A program made the translations under genes and the position numbers. The notes under the pieces were generated by a model. That model was not told the DNA's origin. It made no database searches and saw nothing but the letters and a program-made list of their open reading frames with translations. Below, piece by piece: positions 39,038 to 56,348 of a stretch of 64,000 nt of DNA (the first letter of the stretch is position 1; every line of letters begins with the position of its first letter). Source of the DNA: Cacajao melanocephalus (taxonomy: Eukaryota; Chordata; Mammalia; Primates; Pitheciidae); NCBI GenBank assembly GCA_963573385.1, contig CAUYLG010051967.1, forward strand, positions 78,413 to 142,412. The letters run 5' to 3'.

Positions 39038-39350
39038 TTGTCCTGGTGCAGTGACTCGTGCTTGTAATCCCAGCACTCTGGGAGACTGAGGTGGGTGGAT
39101 CACCTGAGATGAGGAGTTCAAGACCAGCCTGGCCAACACAGCGAAACCCCGTCTCTACTAAAAATACACAAATTAGCCAGGCATGGTGGTGCACACCTGT
39201 AATCCCAGCTACCTGGGAGGCTGAGTCAAGAGAACTGCTCCAACCCAGGAGACAGAGGTTGCCGTGAGCTAAGGTCATGCCAGTGCACTCCAGCCTGGGT
39301 GACAGAGCGAGACTCTGCCTCAAAAAAAAAAAAAAACAAAAAATAAACCA
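39038..39350 (+). mobile_element. Alu, full dimer, forward
   Basis: Perfect TSD CTTCAAAACC (39028-39037 and 39351-39360). Confidence 0.96.
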
Positions 39351-39360
39351 CTTCAAAACC

Positions 39361-40034
39361 ACTTTTGGATCCTTCCAAGTAATCATAATTGTGCTTTTAG
39401 TATCTACAAATGCAAAATGCATGCTGATAAAAAGTTACCATGCATTCAATAAATACTTTTTACATGTATCTTAAAAATTATAACAGCCCCTCTGCATTTG
39501 ACAAACAGCACAGGCTATATGTGTGAGATGCATGATCTATTTGTTCTCTAGGCAATGTTTGCTGTGCATCTGGATTCAGGGACCCCATACTGTCTGAGAC
39601 CCTCTCTCCTTCCCACAAAGTCGGGATCGCTGGTCTAATTTAAACTGTTTATTTCATAGATGAAGAAACTGTGGTCTAGAAAAATAAAGCTCCTACTGAG
39701 GTAGAGTGGGGCCCATTTCCATCTGGGTCTCTTGATTCTGTCCTGGGCCCCTTGCAGGATGCCCATGAGCTGGAGAAAGGACACCCAGCTAGGACATCCA
39801 GTTTCCCACTCCCACACTGTCTGCACTCTCCCCTCACTAAGAGGTGTCCAAAGGGCACCTGAGAAATGAAAGCGCTCTTCAGGGCTTGCCTGATCTGGGA
39901 AACAGTTAGACAACAGAGTGAGCCATGCAACACCAGGCCTTAGCAATAAACTGGAGCACAAAGCCATGACGTGGCTGCCATAGGCTGAGGGTGCCAAGCT
40001 GGGAACTAACCTCTCCTTCACACAGTCCTAACAG
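39361..40034. other. Unique sequence, no gene recognised
   Basis: A 128-codon minus frame (40,021-39,635) shows no known domain and no splice-bounded exon. 39,640-39,690 may be a MIR scrap. Confidence 0.45.
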
Positions 40035-40134
40035 TTAAGGAATATTATCTTCACTTTACACATGAGGAAACTGAAGCTTAGAGAGGTCAGTGACAATGTC
40101 ACACAGTTACTAAAAGTTGCAGAGATACTATTCA
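40035..40134 (-). repeat. MIR, reverse, first part
   Basis: 'tttacacatgaggaaactga' and 'caatgtcacacagttac' are reverse MIR. The remainder (40,449-40,490, 'ctaaatccagaccctg') lies beyond the Alu. Confidence 0.82.
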
Positions 40135-40482
<348 letters not shown>

Positions 40483-40490
40483 TCACTATG

Positions 40491-40779
40491 CAACACTACT
40501 TTATGCAAGGCTGCTGGGCTCAGGATTCTTGGGGCTACTTTAGAACAAAGTTATTTTGCTACCCCTTTACCCAAGAAATTATTCTAAACCCAGCCACAGC
40601 TTACCAGGAATGTGTAAGCCCCTCCCTTCCAGCACAAAGCCTCTTGGCCACATCCTCCAAGGGCCCGGGAGGACTCTAAGCAATATGCAACCTTCAGAGG
40701 ACACAGCGTTCTTTACATTCTAATTCTAGCTCACAGCCTATATACAAAGGTGATCAGGAAGGCTGAGTTCCTACGCTCA
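40491..40779. other. Unique spacer
   Basis: No gene or repeat recognised. Confidence 0.45.
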
Positions 40780-41125
40780 TTCCCACCTCTGCACACGCTG
40801 TTCTCCATCTTAAAATGCTCCCCGCTCAGGTCACACACTGACTGCAGAGTGTGGGCCTGTATAAAGATTGCCCCACTCATGAAGCCCTTCAGAACTAGAT
40901 GAGTCCACACTGATTTTTCTTATTCCTTCTAAAGCGTGTTCCATTTGGCCATTAACATAGCTTCTGCCTTTTCTCTTTTTTGAATCACATATGAGAGCCT
41001 TATATCCCCAGCAAGCACCTTGCAAGGAGGGGCCAGGTCCTAAACGTACTCTGTACCCCCACCCCAAGTATGCAGCTTGGGGCTGGACATGCCATCAACT
41101 CGTGATAAATACTTGCTGGACTCCA
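40780..41125 (+). repeat. Probable L2, forward
   Basis: 'cttatatccccagcaagcac' and 'gataaatacttgctggac' match the L2 3' end. The upstream part is weaker. Confidence 0.6.
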
Positions 41126-41399
41126 TCCAATGGTCCTGACAATAAATTCCCTCCCTCCTGGACCATTCGTTCTGGTCACTGCTCTTCTCAAAAGAAATTG
41201 CTGGCACCCGACTCCCTAACTATCTCTCCACAAGGCACATGATCTTTCAAAGTTCTGGTATTTGATTCTGCTGCCCTGTCAGAAAGAAGCCTGACCTTTC
41301 TGATAATCTGTTGTCTGTGGGAGCCCATAGAGAAAACGTGAGACCAGTTTTTCTGCACCTGAGTAGGGCTCTCAGAGCTCTGACAGGCTGTTGGAAGCC
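41126..41399. other. Unique spacer
   Basis: No gene or repeat recognised. Confidence 0.45.
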
Positions 41400-41430
41400 T
41401 TGGCTCTAAACTGTCTGAGTTTAGAGCCAA
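41400..41430. repeat. Perfect 13-bp inverted repeat, 5-base loop
   Basis: TTGGCTCTAAACT (41400-41412), loop GTCTG, then AGTTTAGAGCCAA (41418-41430). Lies in unique sequence. Confidence 0.95.
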
Positions 41431-41709
41431 AGCCAGAGACGGAGGGAGTTGGGTGTTTGCTCTTCTCCACTCTTGCCACCTTCTCAAGGGTTCCTGGTAA
41501 CCAAGTATGTTTGCCCTTTGCTACCCTGGGAGGCTGAGAGCCTCCTTTTCTCTGCAGACGGAGACAGAACTGCATAAGAGGCAATTCAGTTCCTGACCCA
41601 ACATTGCAGGCTCCCTGGAGCCTGAGGCTCTGGCGCTGTGACTGAGAGGGCTCCTGGGTCACAGTGCTTCAGACTGACCTTCACTGGGTCAACCCAGGTC
41701 ATTAACCAA
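41431..41709. other. Unique spacer
   Basis: No gene or repeat recognised. Confidence 0.4.
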
Positions 41710-41830
41710 AGCCTGCTGGTAGATTATATGCCTTTCTGAACATCAGTTTTTTCCTCTGTAAAATACATGGATCAGGCACAATTGATCACCAAAGCCCTTC
41801 CTGTGCTAAGGTTCCATAGTCCTAAAATGC
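41710..41830 (+). repeat. Probable MIR, forward
   Basis: 'catcagttttttcctctgta' and the flanking order fit a diverged MIR. Confidence 0.5.
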
Positions 41831-42199
41831 CTCTGGGCATTGAGTCCTAAGATGCTGTTCTGGGGTTGCAGGACAACATACTGCCTTCTCAACACTCTCC
41901 CCTCACCCCCACCTCACTACCAACTCTCCATAGGGCATTTAAACACACTCTGCAGCCTGTGGCCCGCACCTTGGCATTGCCCAGCCACAAGCTCCTACAG
42001 GTTCAGATGGTCCTATTGACAGAACGGGGTTGCTGTCACCTGGCACCCTGGAAAACCTCCGAAGGGGAGGGAGTAGGCTTTTATGCAGTCTGACATTAAA
42101 TCAATAAATCAGATTCCCCCCTTATCCCTTTCAGACTACCAGAGTACATTATTCACTGAATAATGTTAAAACACGTAATAATATGTGAAAATTTTGCCT
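41831..42199. other. Unique spacer
   Basis: No gene or repeat recognised. The last 110 bases are AT-rich. Confidence 0.45.
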
Positions 42200-42375
42200 G
42201 TTCTTTATTGTCGATGGAGTGATTTTACATCTATTACCTCATCGTAAAATCCTCATGATAATCCTTTGTAGAGGATAAGGATTGCTGTTTCTATTTTACA
42301 GAGCAGATAAACTGACCGACTTACCTGTTACCCAACGGGAATGATAAAGCTGGGAGTGGATGTGCTATGTCCTAA
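42200..42375 (-). repeat. MIR, reverse
   Basis: 'tctattacctcatcgtaaaa', 'tattttacagagcagataa' and 'ggaatgataaagctgggag' are in reverse-MIR order. Confidence 0.75.
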
Positions 42376-42419
42376 GCAGAAACATAGGGACCTAGAGACA
42401 GGAGCAAATTCACACCCTC

Positions 42420-42826
<407 letters not shown>

Positions 42827-42888
42827 CTTCCTTTTAAGGACACTTACTTTGCTGTGAGAAAACTTGGTGTGAGCATTTGAAAGAATAA

Positions 42889-43792
<904 letters not shown>

Positions 43793-43803
43793 AAGTAAAG
43801 CAA

Positions 43804-44107
43804 GGGCCCGGCCGTGGTGGCTTACACCTGTAATCCCAGCACTTTGGGAGGCTGAGGGGGTGGATCGGCTGAGGTCAGGAGTTTGAGACCAGCCTGGCCA
43901 ACATGGTGAAACACCAACTCTACTAAAAATATAAAATTAGCTGGGCATGGTGGTGAGCACCTGTAATCCTAGCTACTCAGGAAGCTGAGACAGGAGAATC
44001 GCTTGAACCTGGGAGGCGGAGGCTGCAGCAGGCCAAGATCGTGCCATTGCACTCCAGCCTGGGCAACAGAGGGAGATTGTCTCAAAAAAAAAAAAAAAAA
44101 AAAAAAA
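43804..44107 (+). mobile_element. Alu, full dimer, forward (first at a reused site)
   Basis: AAGTAAAGCAA (43793-43803) precedes it and AAGTGAAGCAA (44108-44118) follows its roughly 27-A tail. Confidence 0.95.
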
Positions 44108-44118
44108 AAGTGAAGCAA

Positions 44119-44431
44119 AGCCGGTGTTGTGGCTCACACCTGTAATCCCAGCGCTGAGGCTGAGGCAGACAGATTGCTTGAGCTCAGGAGTTTGAGACCA
44201 GTCTGGGCAATAGGGTGAAACCCTGTCTCTACAAAAAAATTAGCCGGGCATGGTGGTGCATGCCTGTAGTCCCAGCTGCTTGGGAGGCTGAGGAGGGAGG
44301 TTTATTTGAGCCCAGGAGGCAGAGGTTGCAGTGAGCCAAGATCGTGCCACTGTACTCCAGCCTAGGTGACAGAGGAAGACCTTGTCTCAAAAATAAACAA
44401 ACAAACAAAAACAACTGAGCAAACAAACAGC
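44119..44431 (+). mobile_element. Alu (AluJ-like), forward (second at a reused site)
   Basis: Left arm lacks 'cactttggg'. The tail is (CAAA)n. AGTGAAGCA recurs at 44432-44440, a third copy of the same target. Confidence 0.93.
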
Positions 44432-44440
44432 AGTGAAGCA

Positions 44441-44699
44441 CGACCTTCATACACATAGCATGCTCCTGTCCGGAGAGGCTGACCAGGTGAGCTCTGGGCC
44501 CTGCTCCTGTGACTTTATATACCATCCCATAGGCCCGGTCAGAAAGTGTGTCTGTTCTGAGGCAGGAAAGGCACTGGACCAGGCGTGAGAAGCTGTTTTT
44601 TTTGGTTCTCCAAGGGAGACTTGCTGATCTGAATCCATAGGGCAGCTTTGGGGCCATAGCGGACAACACTTCTCAGAAGATAAAACCACTTTGCTCTTG
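44441..44699. other. Unique spacer
   Basis: No gene or repeat recognised. Confidence 0.45.
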
Positions 44700-44880
44700 C
44701 TGGCACTTTAAACAAATGATTACATTTCATCCTCCTCTCTCTGTAAGATAGGAACTATTCTGCACTTCACTTTACTAGGAGTTCAAGGTCAACATCACAC
44801 AGCTAGCAGGTGGCAGTTCGGGGAGGTGACCCCAGAGCCTGCACTTCTGACCACAGCACTGCCTCCACGTGAGAGCTGGC
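44700..44880 (-). repeat. MIR, reverse
   Basis: 'acatttcatcctcctctctc', 'aaggtcaacatcacacagc' and 'gagcctgcacttctgacc' are in reverse-MIR order. Confidence 0.78.
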
Positions 44881-46077
<1,197 letters not shown>

Positions 46078-46089
46078 AAGAGAGGAGAA

Positions 46090-48209
46090 TGCTAGCAGTT
46101 TCCTGACACCACTCAGAAGTCTTGCTTCTAATTTATAAGTGGGTAGCTAAGCCCATTTTGTAGTCAAGAAGTCCCTTTGCTTGGCATCATGGCCTCTTCC
46201 CCATTTGGAGAGGGGGTGGGGTGGGTTTCCTGGTGATGCTGTACAGCCTGTATCACTGTCATTGCCCCTGGGACCAGAGCAATCCCATTTTTCACTGTGA
46301 TGAAGCTCACGCACACAGTTAACTGTCTAGATTCCCTCTGCAAACGTTTTGCTCTGCCACCACCCAATGATTCAGACTTACGTTCTCCCAAGACCAAGCC
46401 CCTGGACCTACACACACTCTTCTCTCTCATGCAGCCTAGAATATTCAGCAGAATGCAAAATGTCATGAGGTGTAAACCATAGTGGGATTCGTGACTTACA
46501 GGACACAGCCTGGATACTCAGTGCAGCTCGACACAGTTTATCCCAATGGTCAGATCATGACCGTGGCCTTTGCTTCCTTCTTTCTTCCTCCAGCCTCTGT
46601 TCCTGGAGAAGCCCAAGTCTGCTCCTGGAGATTTCCTGACTTAGGACTTCGTTTCAAAATGTAGTCCAGGCAACCCTCTGAAATGGCAATGCAGTCTTGG
46701 TTTTTTATACTCAGAAATTCCCTTGAACCGGTCCTTTACCTTCCTGAGAACCTCCTTTACCCCAACAAATTCTTATCAGCTTTCTCTAACCACTATACCT
46801 CTGGCCCACGACAAGCCCTCCTTCCTGTCGCCCCTCACCCTGGAATGCTATTCTAGCTCTCAGAGTGTGCCTCACTTTTCCTTTCAGCCCTTTCCTCTCA
46901 CATGCTTCCTATATCAGCACCACCTCTCTGCCAACTGCAGGATTTTCCCTTGCTTGTCAGATGACCCTGAAAAGGGCGTGTGAAGTCGTGTGAGGCACAT
47001 TTCCTGTGCTTGGGATGCATGCAGCCCGTGGGGTGACAGTTCCACACGTAGCCCTCTAATAACCCATGGTACATGCTGTACTAGTGGAGTAAAACAAGGG
47101 TTTTGGGAGAACTGAGAAAGAGGGATAAATTTAGCCTATGGGAGCTGAGGGAGGCTTCCCAAGGGCTGTGACGGTGGGGCTGGGCTCTGAAGGGTAAGCA
47201 GAGTTTCTTTACTAGAGAGAAGAATGAGAAGCTGGTCTAGCCTTTGGAAAAACTGTCAGTCATTTTTAAAAAATCACGCTCTTCTTGGTAAATATAAAGT
47301 GTTCCCCTTTAACACCCTGATCGCCGAGATTCAGATGTAGCTTCGTAATGGGGCCTGCTCGTCTCCTTTGAGAATCACTCGTTTATCACAACTAAAAGAT
47401 AACTGTGGATTATTATTTCTATAATCCACGATGAAATCAGAGAGGGAGTCCCCCCCTACCTTACACATCCACACACACCGCTCTCCCAACTCTTCAGAGA
47501 GACCATAGGAGTGCAGAATCTTCCTGGATCCTGCAGGGCCACTGTGGTTGGTGTCAGGGACATAGGCTTGTGTGCTAAATGGAAGCGGTCAAGACCTCAA
47601 GCCTGCATCTTTTGAGCTCAGGACCACAGCCTCCCCAAGCCAGCAGCTTCCTTGTCTTTGTATAACAGCTACTGGTTTTTCATAGAGTGCTGACAATGCA
47701 CGGTGCCCGGCGTGTGAAGACATAGTCCTGCCCCTAGGCCTCTGGGAACCTGAGCTAGACGGACACCAGCTCTGGGTGCAAACACAGCTTAAAAAACAGG
47801 CAGGCTGAGCCCTGAGGTGTCAGGCTTTTGTTCCTTCATTAGGAAAAAAATGAGCTAACTAAGTGACTTCCCTGGATAAGAGGGAGGCAGGAATCCTCTT
47901 AGAGCACAGGTACTAAAGAGCAGCTAGGGATGGAGGAGGAAGACATGGTCAGAGGCAAGTAGGAAATGCAAGGGGAAGAAGAGGGAGGGAGGCCAGGCCC
48001 CGCAGGACCGTGAGGGAAGAGTGCCATCTGCTGAGCCCCCTGTGGGCACACAGGCACATCACTCCCCCCACCATGCCCCCTGGGCCTCAGTGCCCAATAC
48101 CCACGGACCCAAACCAAGCCCTGCTGAGCGGGTGCCTGTGGAGAAGGCCAGAAAGTAAAGGCAACCACTATCACTAAGGATGGTCTTCTTTAGGATGCAG
48201 TATGACATT
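46090..48209. other. Alu-free unique block
   Basis: About 2.1 kb without recognised repeats. Only short frames and no domain. Contains a 9-bp hairpin at 47,405-47,429. Could be intron, regulatory DNA or non-coding exon; sequence alone does not decide. Confidence 0.45.
47405..47429. repeat. 9-bp inverted repeat, 7-base loop
   Basis: GTGGATTAT and ATAATCCAC are exact complements. Confidence 0.85.
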
Positions 48210-48412
48210 GTGTAAGACATTGGATTTCCAGCCAGGGTAGTTGCGCTACTTCCCAAGCACTGTTCTTACCAGCCATGTGCTTTGGGAAGTTGCTGGGCCT
48301 TTCTCCATCCCACATACCTGTGTCTTCTGGAAGGGCTTAAATGAATAGCACCTGGAAAGAAAATCCCAGCACAGTGCCTGGCACGTGATGGAGGCACAAT
48401 CATTGCTCCTTC
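48210..48412 (+). repeat. MIR, forward
   Basis: 'tttgggaagttgctgggcct' and 'cacagtgcctggcacgtgat' are in MIR order. Confidence 0.78.
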
Positions 48413-48433
48413 CAGAGAAGAAAGGCCATTTAC

Positions 48434-48526
48434 TCTTTCTTTTTTTTCTCTCTCTCTTTTTTTCTTTCTCTCTCTCTCTTCTTCCTTCCTTTCCTCCTTC
48501 CCTCCTTCCTTCCTTCTTTCCTTTCT
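48434..48526. repeat. Polypyrimidine tract, about 93 bases
   Basis: Uninterrupted T/C run with (CT)n and (TTCC)n sub-blocks. It leads into the tail of the next Alu. Confidence 0.92.
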
Positions 48527-48811
48527 TTTGAGACAGAGTCTCACTCTGTCGCCCAGGCTGTAGTGCAATGGCATGATCTCGGCTTACTGCACTTCCGTCT
48601 CCTGGGTTCAATCTATTCACCTGCCTCAGCCTCCCAAGTAGCTGGGACTACAGGTGTCTGCCACCATACCCAGCCAATCTTTTGTATTTTTAGTAGAGAC
48701 AGGGTTTCACCATGTTGGCCAGGCTGGACTCGAACTCCTGACCTCAGGTGATATACCTGCCTCAGCCTACAAAATTACTGAGATTACAGGCGTGAGCCAC
48801 CGTGCCTGGCC
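48527..48811 (-). mobile_element. Alu, full dimer, reverse
   Basis: Complete arms. The pyrimidine tract probably grew from its T-tail. Confidence 0.94.
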
Positions 48812-49247
48812 CGTTTATTTTTTAAAATGTATGAAATTTAGAATTAGAGAGAAAGACCCAGAAAAAGGAGAAAAGGATAAATTTGCATTTTTCTTAGGAG
48901 ACACAGATATGCTAGATTTGACACAGCTGTAAAAGGGAGTTTGCTCATTAGCACGGGGAAACTATTCCTGGTTTACCAGAGCACCCCGAAATCGGGCCAG
49001 CCAGGGATAGCACAGGAGGAGGAGTGAATCTGGGGGTGCTGGGCTGGGGTCCAGTTGAAACTCTGCCACTGAATTGCATGCTTTGGACATGTCACTAAGC
49101 CTTTCCGGTCACACCTTGCCTTACGCCTTTTGTCCCTTTCACCCTGATTCTGTGATTCCATGAGGCCTGTTTAGCATCTCTTCAAATATCCATGGATTGA
49201 TTCAGCAATCAGCCAATCAGGCGATCAATCTGTCAATCCACCTAGTT
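48812..49247. other. Unique sequence, possible MIR scrap
   Basis: 49,040-49,115 ('gaaactctgccactgaattg', 'ggacatgtcactaagcc') is probably a forward MIR fragment. Several CAATC repeats at 49,195-49,240. Confidence 0.45.
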
Positions 49248-49261
49248 CACCTCAGGACCTT

Positions 49262-49566
<305 letters not shown>

Positions 49567-49580
49567 CACCTCAGGACCTT

Positions 49581-51083
<1,503 letters not shown>

Positions 51084-51093
51084 AGGCCTGGGA

Positions 51094-52237
<1,144 letters not shown>

Positions 52238-52238
52238 A

Positions 52239-52368
52239 CTTTTTTTTTGAGACGGGATTTTGCGCACTCTGTCGCCCAGGCTGGAGTGTAGTGGTGCCAT
52301 CCGACTCACTGCAGCCTCAACCTGGGCTCAAGCAATCCTTCTGCCTGAGCCTCCTAAGTAGCCGGGAC
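52239..52368 (-). mobile_element. Right-arm-only Alu, reverse
   Basis: T8 tail plus one right arm, ending 'aagtagccgggacaa'. No TSD read, so an ordinary 5' truncation is as likely as a free monomer. Confidence 0.85.
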
Positions 52369-52609
52369 AATTCCCCTATTGTTTTTTTAAAAGGGGGGAT
52401 AATAATGCCTTGCTCAGCTCACAAGGACTTACCAAATGGAAAAGAGAATTGGGCTGTGAGCCTTGCAAAGGCCAGGTCTGCGTTTTACTCATCTCTGTGG
52501 TCCCTTCAGCACCTAGTGTAGCACGATGTGAGTGCAGTAATTCTTCTGTGAGCAAGTGTTGCCTAGATTGCATTGAACAGCAACAACCCAAAAAGCACCT
52601 GGTCCATCC
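52369..52609. other. Unique spacer
   Basis: No gene or repeat recognised. Confidence 0.4.
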
Positions 52610-52690
52610 ATATTAGAAAACAGAGACCCAGCGAGGGACAGTGACTTGCCTAAGGTCACACAGGCTGGCTGGGAAGATTAAACATGGACC
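52610..52690 (-). repeat. MIR fragment, reverse
   Basis: 'cagtgacttgcctaaggtca' is the MIR core. Confidence 0.7.
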
Positions 52691-52914
52691 TGACATGCAC
52701 TCAGCGTTCAATCAGCATCAGTGTCTTTCTTTTCCAGGTGGCAGGACCTAGGATCCAGGTCTTTTCCTCTGACGCCTTGGCTCTTGCACCTCACCCATTG
52801 CTAAGTTATAATATTGAGCTGAAGTCAGCTGGCTAGTGAGGGCTGAGATGGGATTAGCTAGCAGGACTGTTTGCTGACACCTTGTCATGACACCAAGCTG
52901 CCCCTGTGTCATGG

Positions 52915-53165
52915 CTTGGGTACAGTGGCTAAAGGGCAGGAGCTGGAGCCAGGCTGCCTGGGTGTGACTCCCAGTTCTGCCATTTGCTAGTTGTCTAATC
53001 TCATTGAATGTCTCATTTATGTCTCAGCTTTCTCATCTGTAAAATGAGGATTGAAATTGTATCTGACCCCATGAAGTTGTTGTGAGAATGAGATGAATTA
53101 ACATATGTACTTAGAAACGTGCCAGGCGGGTAATAAGCACATTATTGAGTGTCTGCTATTATTCA
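52915..53165 (+). repeat. MIR, forward, near full length
   Basis: 'ggagccaggctgcctgggtg', 'ctttctcatctgtaaaatga' and 'gagatgaattaacatatgta' lie in full MIR order. Confidence 0.9.
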
Positions 53166-54910
53166 AGGGTAACCTTTGGCTTTTATTGCTGTGGTGGTGG
53201 CAGCAGAGTTGATGACTATGGTCAGCCTTCACAAGGATAGCCGTTGGATGATGGAGCAGTTTGTTGTTGCTTAGATAATAGGATAAGATTCCTAAAGATC
53301 GTCTAAAGGACCGAGGATTCTATCATATAAATTGTTGGAGGGCTGGTGTGCTTGGTAAAGACTCTTAAGGGTTGCCATGCAATTGGTGGACAATTCAAAA
53401 ATAATGACCGCTAGCTCCTAGGGAGGATCCAGACCTTGGATACTCGTCCTCCATCCAGCCACAGCACACAGAGGGCCCGGATGGGACACCAGCTTCTGCA
53501 AGCACATTTCCTTTTTCCTTTTAAACCCCAGCTGCCGTTCAAATTTGCTTGCATTGGAAAGTCAACGGAACCCCCAACACAAAGAAGGAGGCTGACTGCC
53601 AAAGGACGGGAGCCAGGAAAAAACTATGCGACAGGCAACTTTGCTCCTGCCAAGACTGAGGATGTGATTTCCTATCTCCACCCCGCAGTGGGCCCCCAGC
53701 CTCCTGTCATCCCCATTCCCCTTCCACCCCCAGTCCTATGGGCTGCAGGTTTCTGCCTGAAAAAGCAATTCGGAGCTGCTCACACAGGGTATCTCCTCCT
53801 GACCTGCTTCCTGAGTGCTGGGGCGGAATGCTTGCTCTACTGAAAAGGTGGCATTAGCTCAGCGTTCCACTAGCCAAGCATCATACCGGATCTGACTGTC
53901 AATCACTCACGCACAGCCAATGGCCACACCTGAGAGGGGTTTTCTTCATGGCTTTCCTGTGTCAACACCTGGGCTGAGTAACCCGACAGGCTCATGGAGT
54001 AGAGCTGAACCTGTTTCCTAGGATATTGCACTTTCTGTGTTTTTGGTTCTGCACTTGTTTTTGTAATTTGGTGCAAAGCCACCACTTGCCATGGCTCCAG
54101 GAACTCTTCCTGAGATTGTAATTCCAAAGTCTTTCTACTTGCCCTCTCGGTCTCCCAACTTCGTTCTCCATGCACTCAATTCAGAGTGTCGTCCTCTCTC
54201 CCTCCCTTCCTTTGCTCCACTTTCTTCCTATCCCCTGTGTTCTGCTTAGTGCCAAAGCAAACTCGCCCCACAGTCCTGTGAGTTCCATGTCTTTTTCCTT
54301 GATGTTGGTGGCACACATATGCCAGGAACTCCCTAAGAAAGTGAGCAAAGGAAGGAAGATTTTTATGGACTAACTTATCTAAATCGTCTTTCCGCGACTG
54401 CTAGTGGGTTGAGCACAGAATTGTAGCTTCTAGTGTGACTGCTGTGATATCTAGCACCATTCACTTCTCTCTTCTCTGGAGCTCATGTCTGGAAGCTTTT
54501 AGATTCCCTCTGACCTCCAGTTCCTAAAGTTGACAATCATGTGCCTCGGGGTAAGCTGTCCCTCGTTCATTATACTGGACGCTTGCTGAGTCCTTTTGAC
54601 ACCAAAATTGATGTTCTCTGCTCTAGAAAAAAAAACTTGAATGTTTATTTAGAAATTTTGTCCTTTTTCTTTTCTTTGTTCCACCCATCTTGAACGCTCA
54701 GTGTTACGATGTTGGATCTTCTGACGTGATTCTTTGTCTTTTGTGTCTAATTTTTTTCTCTCCTTACCTTTCTGTTTTACTTTCCATGAGATTTTATAAA
54801 CGTTTTTCTAGCTTGAGTTTTTAATTTTTATATTTTTAACTTCATATTTTTAGTTTCCAAGAGTTATCTTTTCTTTGATCTCCAAATACTCCTTTTTGAA
54901 ATACAATATT
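53166..54910. other. Alu-free unique block
   Basis: About 1.7 kb. A 135-codon plus frame (53,436-53,843) has no recognised domain, and its codon use and context give no support for coding. 54,640-54,910 becomes T-rich. Confidence 0.4.
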
Positions 54911-55060
54911 GGCTGGACAAGGTGGCTCATGCCTGTAATCCCAGCACTTTGGGAAGCCAAGGCCAGAAGATTGCTTGAGGCCAGGAGTTCTAGACCAGCC
55001 TGGGCAACATAGCAAGCCCCCATTTCTATTAGTAATTTTTAAAAATAATAAATAAAACAG
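54911..55060 (+). mobile_element. Left-arm-only Alu (FLAM-like), forward
   Basis: One left arm ('ggctggacaaggtggctcat' to 'gcaacatagcaagcccccat') with an AAT-rich tail. The TSD is not clear. Confidence 0.85.
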
Positions 55061-55610
55061 GACACAATTCTTATTTCATTGTTGGAATAGCTTCTCCTTT
55101 TTCTCTGGAGATATTATTTATTCTTTTCCTTTGTTGAACTTTTCTTCTGCTTCCTATATTGTCTCTCTCTCCCCTATTTCTTTATTTTGGTCTCCATCTT
55201 TCATGTAGGCTTTCTGTGTACGTTAAAGGTGAGGCACTAAAAAGCTTACTGGAAGGGGAACTAAGTCGTGAAAGACACAGTGGATCTTTTCATTGTACCT
55301 TTTGAATTTTTTGAGTTCTGAACCGTATTCATATAAAACCCATTCAAAAAACAAAGCCCTCATCTTCAAGGTTATGTTAAGCTTTACGTGCATGAGTGGA
55401 GCTCATCCACTGGGCAAGTTCACTGCAGAAATGCAGTGTTAGCTTCGTTGCTGAGTAGACTCCAGATGTCAGTGTTTTCATGTTGTCTCTCTAGGTTATG
55501 TCATCTTTTTTTTTTTTCAAACTTGCTAAGTGGTATCATTTATTGTTGTACATTTGTATCATTATCAAATGTTTTAGGAATTTTTAGTTTACAATATTTT
55601 GTATTCATTC
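55061..55610. other. AT-rich unique sequence
   Basis: T-rich on the plus strand. No gene recognised. A 12-T run near 55,508 and ATTC repeats at 55,605-55,620. Confidence 0.45.
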
Positions 55611-55611
55611 A

Positions 55612-55905
55612 TTCATTCTCCAATCCGCTTATTCCAGTTGCAGGATGAAAATGGCCAGAGCTCATACTAATAGCGCATAAGGGGGGAATCAACCCTGCAC
55701 AGGACGCCATTCCAGGGCAGGAGGCACTCTCTCAAACTCTTTCACACATACACATTCATAGTGGGACAATTTAGACATGCTGATGAAGCTAACAGGTGTA
55801 TCTCTGGGATGTGGGAAGAAACCAGAGTCCCCAGAGAAAACCCATGCAGACATGGGAAGAACATGCAGAATCTACAGAGTGGCCCTACTGGAAATTGATT
55901 TTTTT
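55612..55905 (+). repeat. Probable ancient vertebrate interspersed repeat
   Basis: Ordered blocks 'ctccaatccgcttattcc', 'cctgcacaggacgccattcc', 'gggacaatttagacatgc', 'gtgggaagaaaccagagtc' and 'acccatgcagacatgggaag' resemble a repeat common in fish and other vertebrates and scarce in primates. I recognise the block order but cannot name the family with confidence. Confidence 0.5.
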
Positions 55906-56333
55906 CCCTCATTGACATTATAATTAACAGACATTATTCTAAGATCTGTTGTATTTCCAGGCCATATGGCCCCTTCACATTTTTTGGCAGCCCACATTGG
56001 CAGGTGAGTTTTCTGGTCACTTACTTATATGGAGTGTATCAACCCAACCTCCAGATGGGTAAGTGTCTATAAGGAGTCACACAGAGCGCTTAGTCTGGAT
56101 ATTCCTGCAGGGAAGCAAAGGACTAATTTAGGTAGGAGCCCAAAAGTGAACTGAAAAAAAAAAAAAACACTGAAAGAGATTTTGTTTCTCTGTTTATTAA
56201 TATACACATTTCCTAAGACTGATAATTTACATCAGTTAACTTTCATGGAGAGCTTATTTTTCAATGCTCTGCCACTGATTCTCATTAATCCCTTATGCTT
56301 CTCCTATTTTCCCTTGATTTACATCATTTGTCA
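55906..56333. other. Unique sequence
   Basis: Contains a 15-A run at 56,154. No gene recognised. Confidence 0.45.
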
Positions 56334-56348
56334 GATATAACTTACTTT

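Noticed and set aside
53436..53843. 135-codon plus-strand frame in unique DNA
   Set aside because: Looked gene-like by length, but has no recognisable domain, no promoter and no splice structure.
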